Assembly (NCBI GenBank): GCA_910579145.1
Contig: CAJTTQ010000047.1
Location: 1 to 11,775 of the forward strand
DNA length: 11,775 nucleotides
Direction: 5' to 3'
Source: an uncultured Eubacterium sp.
GTDB lineage: Bacteria; Bacillota; Clostridia; Lachnospirales; Lachnospiraceae
The translations under genes and the position numbers were made by a program. This document shows, piece after piece, positions 5,338 through 11,775 of this stretch (positions are counted from its first letter, which is position 1; each line of letters begins with the position of its first letter). The notes under the pieces were generated by a model that was not told the origin of the DNA, searched no databases, and was given only the letters and a program-made list of their open reading frames with translations.

Positions 5338-7506
5338 TTACTCCGTCTCTACCGCAAACAAAGGCTCTCCTGCCTCAATGTCCCCTTCCGCCAGCAGACG
5401 GATCCTCTGATCATCTGCCAGCTCGGTACACAGGATCGGTGATGCGAGGGATGGCGCGTGGCTTTGCAAATATGCAAGATCCAAACGAAGCATCGGCTCC
5501 CCTTTTTTTACCTTCTGTCCATTCTCCACCAGCACCTCAAAGCCCTTTCCTTCCAGTTTCACCGTATCAATGCCGATATGAAGCAGCAGGCTGATCCCGG
5601 TATGCGTCATAAAACCAATGGCGTGTTTTGTGTCAAATACAAACACCACTTCCCCATCTTCCGGCGCGCGTATGACTGGGTCTTTTGGCGTCACAACGGC
5701 TCCGTCCCCCATCATCTTTCCCGCGAACGCCTCATCGGGCGCCGTTGTGAGATCGGCTGCCACGCCAGTGGCTGGACTGGAGATCACGACGGAAACCGGT
5801 CCCGTTTTACCCTCACTTTGGCCGCCGCTTTTCTCGTTCCCGTCAGATGGATGCGCGGCCGTCACGGCTTCGATTTCCTCTTCGTCCGGCGCCGTTTCCA
5901 AATATTCCTCTAAATTAGACTTGATCACAGTCACTTTAGGGCCATAGATGATCTGCACGCCCTCTCCTTTATGCACAACCCCGGAAGCGCCTGATGAGCG
6001 AAGCAGTCCGTCCTTTACGAGTCCCGGATCCAGAACCGTACAGCGCAGCCTTGTCGCGCAGCAGTCCACATCACTGATATTGCGTTTTCCGCCCAGCCCT
6101 GCCGTGATCATCCGGCTCGTCTCGTCCACAGACTGGCCTGCTGCCCCGGCCGCTTCTTTTCTGGCGTTTACATCCGCTCTCCGATAGAGTTTTGTCTCCT
6201 CGCTCTCCTCTTCCCGCCCCGGCGTCTTAAAATTAAATTTCTTGATCATAAAAGAGAAAATGAAATAGTAAAGCAGGAAATATATGATTCCCACCGGAAT
6301 CACGAGCAGCCAGCTTGTCTTTGCGTTCCCCTGCAGGATCCCAAACAGGAAAAAGTCAAGAAAACCGCCTGAAAAGGTCAGTCCTACAGCAATATTCAGC
6401 ATATGCGCTACCATATACGCGCTGCCGGCTAAAATCACCTGAACGACAAATAACGCCGGCGCTACAAATAGGAACGAAAATTCCAGCGGCTCCGTGATAC
6501 CCGTCATCATGCAGGCGAGCGAAGCTGACAAAAGCAGGCCGCCGGCCGCCTTTTTCCGTTCCGGCTTCGCCTGGCGGTACATTGCCAGCGCCGCTCCCGG
6601 CAGACCAAAGATCATAAAAATAAATTCCCCGGAAAAGTATCGCGTGGCATCAGAACTAAAATGCGCAATATCCGCTGAATTGGCCAGCTGGGCAAAAAAG
6701 ATATTCTGCCCGCCCTGAATAGCATTTCCCGCGACATCCATCGTACCGCCCACTGCTGTCTGCCAGAATGGCATATAGAAAACATGGTGGAGTCCGAACG
6801 GGATCAGCGCCCGCTTGATCAGCCCAAAAATGAGCGTGCCCACATATCCGCTTCCGGTTACGAGTCCCCCCAGTGCATGGATCCCGTTCTGCACGACCGG
6901 CCACACAAAATACATGGCAATCCCTACAAACATATATACGACGGTCGAGATGATCGGCACAAACCGCGTCCCGCCAAAAAAAGACAGTGCGTTCGGCAGT
7001 TCTATTTTGAAAAACCGATTGTGAAGCGATGCCACTCCAAGCCCGACGATGATGCCGCCAAACACGCCCATCTGCAGCGTCTGTATCCCACAGGAAGATG
7101 CGATCGTTCCCTCCAGCACGTCACTTGCGATGCTGCCATCCGGCAGGATTTCACCATTTACCTGCAGCATGGCATTGATCGCTGTATTCATGACCAGATA
7201 TGCGATCACGGCGGAAAGGGCAGATACCTCTTTCTCCTTTTTTGCCATACCGATGGCTACTCCGATCGCGAAGATCAAAGGCAGGTTATCAAATACGGCG
7301 CTTCCCACCCGGTTCATTATGACCAGCAGGGCATGAAGCAGGGTTCCTTCCCCTAATATTTTCTGCAGCCCATATGTGGCGATCGTCGTTTCATTTGTAA
7401 AAGAACTACCAATTCCCAATAACAATCCGGCTACCGGCAGGATCGCGATGGGAAGCATAAAACTTCTTCCTACGCGCTGTAACACGCTAAAAATTTTTTC
7501 TTTCAT
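5338..7506 (-). CDS. PTS sugar permease EIICBA, glucose/maltose family
   Basis: A 722-residue fusion of all three sugar-specific PTS domains: transport with phosphorylation of a hexose or glucoside across the membrane, using phosphate from HPr. EIIC (~1-425) is multi-spanning with LPNALSFFGGTRFVPI and GITEPLEFSFLFVAP. EIIB (~455-540) has NISDVDCCATRLR, the phosphoacceptor aligning with Cys483. EIIA (~573-722) has His628 and His643 in the 15-residue spacing of the glucose-type IIA, within LLLHIGIDTVKLEGKGF. A charged linker joins B and A. EIIC resembles the maltose/glucose MalX-type group, but substrate cannot be fixed by eye. Start ATG at 7506 has GGAGGG upstream and overlaps the stop of the YolD-like gene in an ATGA. 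I see no antiterminator site or catabolite operator in front; transcription from within or beyond the polymerase gene is implied. Confidence 0.93.
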   Translation of the reverse strand: MKEKIFSVLQRVGRSFMLPIAILPVAGLLLGIGSSFTNETTIATYGLQKILGEGTLLHALLVIMNRVGSAVFDNLPLIFAIGVAIGMAKKEKEVSALSAVIAYLVMNTAINAMLQVNGEILPDGSIASDVLEGTIASSCGIQTLQMGVFGGIIVGLGVASLHNRFFKIELPNALSFFGGTRFVPIISTVVYMFVGIAMYFVWPVVQNGIHALGGLVTGSGYVGTLIFGLIKRALIPFGLHHVFYMPFWQTAVGGTMDVAGNAIQGGQNIFFAQLANSADIAHFSSDATRYFSGEFIFMIFGLPGAALAMYRQAKPERKKAAGGLLLSASLACMMTGITEPLEFSFLFVAPALFVVQVILAGSAYMVAHMLNIAVGLTFSGGFLDFFLFGILQGNAKTSWLLVIPVGIIYFLLYYFIFSFMIKKFNFKTPGREEESEETKLYRRADVNARKEAAGAAGQSVDETSRMITAGLGGKRNISDVDCCATRLRCTVLDPGLVKDGLLRSSGASGVVHKGEGVQIIYGPKVTVIKSNLEEYLETAPDEEEIEAVTAAHPSDGNEKSGGQSEGKTGPVSVVISSPATGVAADLTTAPDEAFAGKMMGDGAVVTPKDPVIRAPEDGEVVFVFDTKHAIGFMTHTGISLLLHIGIDTVKLEGKGFEVLVENGQKVKKGEPMLRLDLAYLQSHAPSLASPILCTELADDQRIRLLAEGDIEAGEPLFAVETE

Positions 7507-7715
7507 AATTCCCTCCAGTCCCTATCATTCCCAAATGTTTCCGAATCTATTCCTTCTCCTCTCCTTTCTTCTCCTTGCTTTTTCCGCTCCTCTGGAGGTG
7601 CGAAAACCTCTTCTTTTTCGCGCAGCGCTTCCTGAAACCCTTTTAAGGCATCGAACGGCATAAATTGTTTTGCGCGGTTCATCCGGCTCATCTTTGGACG
7701 CGTCTCATTCCCCAC
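7503..7715 (-). CDS. YolD-like small protein adjacent to a Y-family polymerase
   Basis: A 70-residue protein whose core RPKMSRMNRAKQFMPFDALK matches the YolD-like pattern RPxMSxxxRAxQFxPFxAL, followed by a charged helix (EALREKEEVFAPPEERKKQG). YolD-like genes commonly sit beside UvrX/UmuC-type polymerases in Firmicutes, as here; their function is not well established. I chose GTG at 7715, preceded by GGGGGG at 7 nt and keeping the RP of the family pattern; ATG at 7691 (62 aa) is the alternative but lacks a nearby ribosome binding site. From 7715 it overlaps the polymerase end by 11 nt and its TGA overlaps the PTS start (ATGA), suggesting translational coupling of all three. A longer frame exists upstream inside the polymerase gene but is an overlap artefact. 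Confidence 0.75.
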   Translation of the reverse strand: MGNETRPKMSRMNRAKQFMPFDALKGFQEALREKEEVFAPPEERKKQGEERRGEGIDSETFGNDRDWREL

Positions 7716-8970
7716 TTCTGTGCCCCCCGATCTGCCGGTTGCGCTGCGTCGCCGTCCCCGCTTCCTGAAGATCCATCCCCCGCACAATGGCATTCCTGCC
7801 ATACCGCTTCTTTATCTCGATCACTGTTTTCTGAAGTTTTCTGTCTCGTTCTGCCTCCGCCGGGTCGGAAAACAATTCAAGTTGTTCGTATGCCTCCCGC
7901 ACCACATCATGGCAGGACAGCGTAAGCTTTCGGATCGGCTTATCCTTCCGCACGATACGGTCATATAGCCTTAAAACTCCCGGCAGGATCGTGCGGTAAC
8001 GATGGGAAGCTGATGTCAGGGAAACCGTGCCGGATGCGCCTTTCATCTCCGTTTCTTTTGAATATTCCACCAAGACAGATATCGACTTAGCCGCCAATCC
8101 CTTCTCCGCCATCTCAAGACAGAGCTCGTCGATCACTTCCTTCACAACAAGCCTGCACTCCTCAAACGAATAATCTCTTAAAAACACCTGGCCGCGCGAA
8201 AAGGATCTGCTCTTTGGACGATACGTCTTGATATCCTCCATTGTTGTACTCTCCTTTCCCCACGCATGGTCGATCAAAAGTTCCGCGTCTACGCCAAACA
8301 TACGGTACAGCGCTTCTTCGTCCGCGTGGGCTACATCGCCCATCGTAAATATTCCGAGCCGGCGGAGTCGTTTCACCGTCCCCTCACCCACCCGCCAAAA
8401 GTCCGTGAGCGGCCTGTGGTTCCACAAGTTTTTCCGGTATCGCTCCTCATCCAGAAAAGCGATATTGTCATTCTCGTGCTTTGCCATGATATCGAGCGCC
8501 ACTTTGGCCAGATACAGATTTGTCCCAATGCCTGCTGCCGCCGTAATGCCAGTCGTCCTTTTTATATCCTCCATGATGCGTAGCGCAAGTTCCTTTGCCG
8601 TTAGCCGGTACAGGGAGAGATAGGGCGTCACGTCTAAAAACGCTTCATCGATGGAATATACATGGATATCTTCTTTTGCCACATACTTCAGGTATACGGC
8701 ATAAATATCGGCGGAATATTGAATATACAGTTTCATGCGGGGCACAGCTTTGATATATTCGATATAGGATGGGATCTCGTAAACCCGGCACCGGTTTTTT
8801 ATGCCAAGCGCTTTCATGGAAGGGGAAATGGCCAGACAGATCGTTCCGATCCCCCTGTCAGGATCCGCTACTGCCAGATTCGTACGAAGCGGGTCCAGTC
8901 CGCGCTCCACACACTCGACAGAAGCATAAAAAGATTTTAGATCGATACAAAGATATACTCTCTTCTCCAT
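7705..8970 (-). CDS. Y-family translesion DNA polymerase (DinB/UmuC/UvrX group)
   Basis: Low-fidelity polymerase that copies past DNA lesions at stalled forks, 421 aa. The palm motif CIDLKSFYASVE (8-19) supplies metal-binding Asp10 and steric gate Tyr15. YSIDEAFLDV (105-114) holds the catalytic Asp108-Glu109. ITAAAGIGTNLYLAKVALD and the helix-hairpin-helix region WRVGEGTVKRLRRLGIFTMGD follow, then the little finger. A beta-clamp binding motif QLELF is at 363-367. The phrase SPSMKALGIKNRCRVYEIP and the YolD-like neighbour suggest the UvrX/YqjW (PolY2) branch more than classic DinB. Start ATG at 8970 has GGAG 8 nt upstream. No GAAC-N4-GTTC LexA box is found upstream, so SOS control is not supported by the sequence. 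It lies 88 nt after the DUF5721-like gene, without a terminator between. Confidence 0.95.
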   Translation of the reverse strand: MEKRVYLCIDLKSFYASVECVERGLDPLRTNLAVADPDRGIGTICLAISPSMKALGIKNRCRVYEIPSYIEYIKAVPRMKLYIQYSADIYAVYLKYVAKEDIHVYSIDEAFLDVTPYLSLYRLTAKELALRIMEDIKRTTGITAAAGIGTNLYLAKVALDIMAKHENDNIAFLDEERYRKNLWNHRPLTDFWRVGEGTVKRLRRLGIFTMGDVAHADEEALYRMFGVDAELLIDHAWGKESTTMEDIKTYRPKSRSFSRGQVFLRDYSFEECRLVVKEVIDELCLEMAEKGLAAKSISVLVEYSKETEMKGASGTVSLTSASHRYRTILPGVLRLYDRIVRKDKPIRKLTLSCHDVVREAYEQLELFSDPAEAERDRKLQKTVIEIKKRYGRNAIVRGMDLQEAGTATQRNRQIGGHRSGE

Positions 8971-8983
8971 ACAAAAGTCTCCA

Positions 8984-9020
8984 ATCCTGCTTTTAACACT
9001 AGTATCTGTTTTAACAGGAT
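8984..9020. promoter_or_regulatory. Repeat cluster in the polymerase 5' region
   Basis: TTTTAACA occurs twice (8991-8998 and 9009-9016) exactly 18 bp apart. The second copy sits in the palindrome CTGTT-TT-AACAG (9006-9017), and ATCCTG (8984-8989) mirrors CAGGAT (9015-9020). The set lies immediately upstream of the polymerase ribosome binding site, where an operator would be expected. It does not match a LexA box, and no clear promoter is seen. Confidence 0.35.
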
Positions 9021-9058
9021 AATTATTACTTTTGTTTTGGATTTGCTTATTTAGATTA

Positions 9059-9505
9059 TCATTCCGTACTCAAAATGTTATTCTTTTTCAGAAAATGAGA
9101 ACAGTTCTCATCCCACAATAATTCCGCTCTTTTATCCAATGTAAATTCCGCGGCCGTATAAGAACTCATACAGGTCAGTTCCCTGTTTTCGAACTGCACG
9201 CGCAGTCCGCCGCAGTCTCCGTTTTCCATATAATGTACGAACTGGATCCGAAGCATCGTCGGCGTCTGCTTCCCCCTGATGAGGGAAAACGCAGTCGGAC
9301 GAAACAGCTTCCACGGCACATACTCTAAGTTTCCATAAAATTCTTTCGCTTCCTCATCCAGCCAGTCCGGAAACATGTTTCCTTTCACCGAAAAGGATAC
9401 AAGAGTCTTCAATTCCATACTACTCATACAAAATTTATCAAAAATATCCTTTAAAAAAAGCAGTTCCATAAACTCTTTCACATCTTCAATTCGATAACAT
9501 TTCAT
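9059..9505 (-). CDS. DUF5721-like protein of unknown function
   Basis: A 148-residue soluble protein with no signal peptide or membrane segment. It opens MKCYRIEDVKEFMELLFLKDIFDKF and has the mixed alpha/beta look of the clostridial DUF5721 group (FSVKGNMFPDWL, WKLFRPTAFSLIRGKQTP, then beta-rich LRIQFVHYMENG and LRVQFENRELTCMSSYTAAEF). I assign the family from memory with moderate confidence; no catalytic motif is apparent and I do not propose a function. ATG at 9505 has GAGG about 10 nt upstream. The downstream polymerase gene follows after 88 nt without a terminator, so the two may be co-transcribed. It is divergent from the cysteine-rich miniprotein, sharing a 106-bp intergenic region with a dyad. 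Confidence 0.75.
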   Translation of the reverse strand: MKCYRIEDVKEFMELLFLKDIFDKFCMSSMELKTLVSFSVKGNMFPDWLDEEAKEFYGNLEYVPWKLFRPTAFSLIRGKQTPTMLRIQFVHYMENGDCGGLRVQFENRELTCMSSYTAAEFTLDKRAELLWDENCSHFLKKNNILSTE

Positions 9506-9553
9506 GTAACGAATACCTCATTTATCCAGAATATTTCACTCTCATTTGCGGAC

Positions 9554-9583
9554 AATATACCGTAAGACATTTCTGATGTCTTA
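9554..9583 (-). promoter_or_regulatory. Promoter of the DUF5721-like gene with embedded perfect dyad
   Basis: On the minus strand AAGACA (9582-9577) and TATATT (9559-9554) are 17 bp apart, four and five of six to consensus. The dyad TAAGACAT-TTCTG-ATGTCTTA (9563-9583) covers the -35 and most of the spacer. A bound repressor would block this promoter; the site is also 28 bp upstream of the divergent miniprotein start and could serve both. Confidence 0.5.
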
Positions 9584-9611
9584 AATCATTCCGTTTGAAA
9601 GGAGAATAACG

Positions 9612-9803
9612 ATGAGAGCAAGTGAATCCACGTATAAAAACGTAGCGAAAAACTGTAGCGCATACAGCCCGAAAGATTGTTGTACCTGCACGAACAAAGC
9701 CGGGGATGTTGATGTGTCCTGTACGACATGTAAACACTTCGCTTCCGACAAACACTGCAAACTCGACCTGTTTGACCCGATCGCAGCAGACCACAACTTC
9801 TAA
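9612..9803 (+). CDS. Cysteine-rich 63-residue miniprotein
   Basis: The gene has an excellent ribosome binding site (AAAGGAG, 7 nt before ATG) and ends with TAA at 9801-9803. The product has seven cysteines (15, 23, 24, 26, 37, 40, 49) and three histidines (42, 48, 61). The arrangement CCTC ... CTTCKHF ... KHCKLDLFDPIAADHNF suggests a zinc- or other metal-binding knuckle, or a redox role. It is soluble and has no signal peptide, so an antimicrobial or secreted role is not indicated. I do not recognise a named family, though the C-terminal CKLD..DPI..DHNF looks like a conserved motif. It stands alone between a divergent promoter region and a strong palindromic terminator, consistent with a monocistronic unit. 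Confidence 0.75.
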   Translation: MRASESTYKNVAKNCSAYSPKDCCTCTNKAGDVDVSCTTCKHFASDKHCKLDLFDPIAADHNF

Positions 9804-9814
9804 ATCAGCAGGCA

Positions 9815-9913
9815 GTTTTTGAAAAATAGGAGATTCCACCGTTCAGAAATATTTCCTCCCGCGAGGGGAATGTTCTGAAAAAGCGGGATCCCCTATTTTT
9901 CACTTTCAAAAAC
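9815..9913. terminator. Nested long palindrome, probable bidirectional terminator
   Basis: TGAAAAATAGG (9820-9830) pairs with CCTATTTTTCA (9892-9902), continuing after one mismatch for six pairs (GATTCC with GGGATC). Inside, TTCAGAA (9842-9848) pairs with TTCTGAA (9873-9879), capped by CCTC/GAGG. A competing outer pairing is GTTTTTGAAA (9815-9824) with TTTCAAAAAC (9904-9913). T runs occur at the exit on both strands, so it can end both the miniprotein message and the converging GH13 message, whose last codons it includes. Confidence 0.65.
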
Positions 9914-11680
9914 AACGACCGACCGCGGCGACACGACATACTGCTTGATCCCGCTCTTTTTTTCCGCATCGGTATCCTGCCCCGTATCAAACAGCACATT
10001 CCACTTCTTCGTACTGTTTACGACTGGCAGATAAAATTCATGCGCATCCCAGTGGAAATTAAATATCATATAAATCGATGCTCCGCCGTAATATGTTCCA
10101 TAGAAGAGAATTCCGATTTCCCGGCTGTAATACGATACGTTCACTTCCCACGGCTCGATACCGTGCCCGGAAACCCCAGGCGCCCCGACTCCTCTCGTAT
10201 CCATGCCGGTCAATGCTTCCTCTCTGTCGTAAAGCGGGCACTGTGTCCGAAACCGGATCAGCATCTTAGCAAACTCATAAACTTCCCGGTTTTTCTCCAG
10301 CAGATTCCAGTCCACCCACGTAGACGCGTTATCATGGCAATAGGCATTGTTATTTCCTTTCTGCGTTCGGCAGAACTCATCGCCGGCCAGAAGCATTGGC
10401 GAAGCCAGCCCTAACAAAAGCATACACAGCGCGTTTTTCGTCTGCCTGAGCCGCATGGCATTGACCACTTTTTTTCGGCTGGGCCCCTCCTGTCCGCAGT
10501 TCCAGCTATAGTTAAACTCCGTTCCGTCGTTATTGCGTTCCCCATTTGCCTCATTGTGCTTGACATCGTATGAAACAAGGTCTCGCAGGGTAAACCCGTT
10601 CTTCTGCGTGATATAATGTATCCTCCCAGTCTCTCTCTCATCTGCTTTAAACAGGCGGAAAAAATCGGCAACCTGCCCTTCATCGCTCTTCAAAAAACGT
10701 CTCGCCACCGTTGAAAACTCATCGTTAAACACACCTAATTTCTTCTGTCCGTTCACCAGCGAACCCCAGTCCCATCGGCTTCCGAGAAATTTGCACTGGC
10801 GCAGAACCGGATCTTCGTCAATCCAGGCTTTGGACACAACATCCGTATTTACAAGAAATCCGTCTACGTGATACATGATCACATAGTATTTCAGACATCT
10901 CACGATGAATTCCGGGGAGCGGTTCACAAAGTGGATATCCATCAGGATGTTCATGCCACTTTGATGGATCTTTTTTATCATCTGCTTCATTTCTTCCGCC
11001 GCCCGGCTCCCGTCTGCGGCATAAGAAGCTTTTGGAGCAAAATAGCAGGCATCTCCGGTATACCCCCAAAAGTTCACCTTTTTCTCTCCCAAATCCATCC
11101 ACTCATTAAAATCATAAATCGGCTGGAACAAGATCGTATTGACACCCAGATCCCGGATATAACTGATTTTTTCTGCAAAGCCGGAAAAAGTTCCCGGGTG
11201 TTCCACCCCTGAACTCCGATGTTTCGTAAAACCGCGCAAATGGCACTGATACAGGATCATGTTCTCATACAGAATACAGACCCGCTTTTCCCCCGACCAG
11301 TCAAAGCGCTGAAAAGAAAAGCGTCCACGCAGTTTCGCCTTCCTGCCAAACGTTTCACGTCCCGCCGTCGCGCGCATATACGGATCATTGATCAACCGCC
11401 CGCCAGCTTCAAATATATATTCGCACTGCTCCAAAAAGGCCGTAAGTCCCTCTCCTTCCAGCCGCAGGCTGAACAGATCCGGCGCCCCCAACTCGATCAT
11501 TGAAAACATCGGAACCTTATACAAAAGTTTTTTTCCGCGATAAAGGCACAGCCGGCAGTCCGAGGCGTCCCTGCACCACACCGTGATCTCAGCTTTATCA
11601 CCGCTCTCCGATGCAAACACACCCTCTCGTAAATTTCTTCCCTGATTTATTAAAAAACGTCCATTCTCTATTGTCTTCAT
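9893..11680 (-). CDS. GlgX/TreX-type GH13 debranching-enzyme homologue lacking catalytic residues
   Basis: A 595-residue relative of glycogen debranching enzymes (isoamylase/GlgX), shorter than the 650-700 usual. An N-terminal CBM48-like region (~1-125) precedes a GH13 barrel recognisable from HLRGFTKHRSSGVEHPGTF, NFWGYTGDACYFAPKASYA and NGFTLRDLVSYDVKHNEANG. All catalytic positions are altered: the nucleophile of GFRFD is Asn278 (GFLVN), with its Arg now Leu276; the acid/base Glu of AEPWD is Ser301 (GSRWD); the transition-state Asp of AHDGFTL is Asn361 with His now Lys360 (QKNGFTL). Region I is MDIHFVN where DVVYNH is usual. The frame is intact, so a retained non-hydrolytic role such as glucan binding is inferred. 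ATG at 11680 (MKTIENGRF) fits the domain start, with AGG rather far upstream; a GTG at 11755 lacks a ribosome binding site. Confidence 0.88.
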   Translation of the reverse strand: MKTIENGRFLINQGRNLREGVFASESGDKAEITVWCRDASDCRLCLYRGKKLLYKVPMFSMIELGAPDLFSLRLEGEGLTAFLEQCEYIFEAGGRLINDPYMRATAGRETFGRKAKLRGRFSFQRFDWSGEKRVCILYENMILYQCHLRGFTKHRSSGVEHPGTFSGFAEKISYIRDLGVNTILFQPIYDFNEWMDLGEKKVNFWGYTGDACYFAPKASYAADGSRAAEEMKQMIKKIHQSGMNILMDIHFVNRSPEFIVRCLKYYVIMYHVDGFLVNTDVVSKAWIDEDPVLRQCKFLGSRWDWGSLVNGQKKLGVFNDEFSTVARRFLKSDEGQVADFFRLFKADERETGRIHYITQKNGFTLRDLVSYDVKHNEANGERNNDGTEFNYSWNCGQEGPSRKKVVNAMRLRQTKNALCMLLLGLASPMLLAGDEFCRTQKGNNNAYCHDNASTWVDWNLLEKNREVYEFAKMLIRFRTQCPLYDREEALTGMDTRGVGAPGVSGHGIEPWEVNVSYYSREIGILFYGTYYGGASIYMIFNFHWDAHEFYLPVVNSTKKWNVLFDTGQDTDAEKKSGIKQYVVSPRSVVVFESEK

Positions 11681-11767
11681 CGATTCTGTCTTCCTCAAAT
11701 TTCTGTTCCGCTTTTTTTGTACGTCAACCAAATATTTTGTTATGAATTCTGACACTGGTGTCTTTTT

Positions 11768-11773
11768 ATTTTA
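11768..11773 (-). promoter_or_regulatory. Possible -10 box of the GH13 gene at the window edge
   Basis: TAAAAT on the minus strand (five of six to TATAAT) lies about 90 bp upstream of the chosen start. The matching -35 would be outside the window, so this is only suggestive. Confidence 0.25.
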
Positions 11774-11775
11774 GC

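Noticed and set aside
7503..7802. A 99-residue version of the YolD-like protein beginning at 7802
   Set aside because: The extra N-terminal residues are Arg/Gly-rich sequence read out of frame from the polymerase gene; family similarity begins only at RPKMS.
8971..9058. SOS (LexA) box upstream of the Y-family polymerase
   Set aside because: No GAAC-N4-GTTC or close variant is present; the palindrome CTGTTTTAACAG does not fit.
9893..11680. Calling the GH13 gene an ordinary glycogen debranching enzyme
   Set aside because: Overall similarity supports the family, but each catalytic carboxylate is substituted in well-aligned motifs, so the usual activity should not be transferred.
11680..11755. 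GTG at 11755 as the start of the GH13 protein
   Set aside because: No ribosome binding site precedes it and the added 25 residues are Lys/Arg-rich and outside the CBM48-like domain.

Overview
The window looks like a chromosomal segment of a low-to-moderate G+C Gram-positive anaerobe of the Clostridia, most probably Lachnospiraceae. This rests on protein style (long clostridial HtpG with acidic linkers, family I pyrophosphatase starting MNIWHDI, a Y-family polymerase paired with a YolD-like protein, a DUF5721-like protein), on AGGAGG-type ribosome binding sites and on a CIRCE heat-shock element. I do not name a species. No insertion sequence, phage module or CRISPR array is visible.

Layout. 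1-823 (+) is the 3' part of a first htpG gene. A strong promoter, a leader hairpin, tRNA-Thr(CGU) and a terminator follow (842-1029). 1030-1204 holds a compact unit that I read as an undescribed minigene or small structured RNA: promoter-like boxes, a 13-pair dyad, a 25-codon basic ORF and a terminator. Converging on it from the minus strand is an XRE-type regulator (1211-2341) and behind that a complete second htpG (2511-4556). The two htpG paralogues are therefore inverted, tail to tail, around the tRNA and regulator.

The second htpG has its own promoter (TTGACA, 17 bp, TAAGAT). Just upstream of it lies a CIRCE operator (4694-4720) that coincides exactly, in frame, with the last nine codons of the preceding ppa gene (inorganic pyrophosphatase). 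Upstream on the minus strand is a tightly packed run: DUF5721-like protein (9059-9505), Y-family translesion polymerase (7705-8970), YolD-like small protein (7503-7715) and a three-domain PTS permease EIICBA (5338-7506), then a long GC-rich hairpin and ppa. The polymerase, YolD-like and PTS reading frames overlap end to start, so sugar uptake appears translationally coupled to a DNA-damage-type module.

9506-9611 is a divergent promoter region with a perfect 8-bp dyad, feeding the DUF5721-like gene leftward and a 63-residue cysteine-rich miniprotein (9612-9803) rightward. A large nested palindrome (9815-9913) separates the latter from the last gene, a GlgX/TreX-type GH13 protein (9893-11680, minus). 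This is an intact frame whose nucleophile, acid/base and third catalytic carboxylate are all substituted: an apparent GH13 pseudoenzyme and the strongest candidate here for unrecognised biology.
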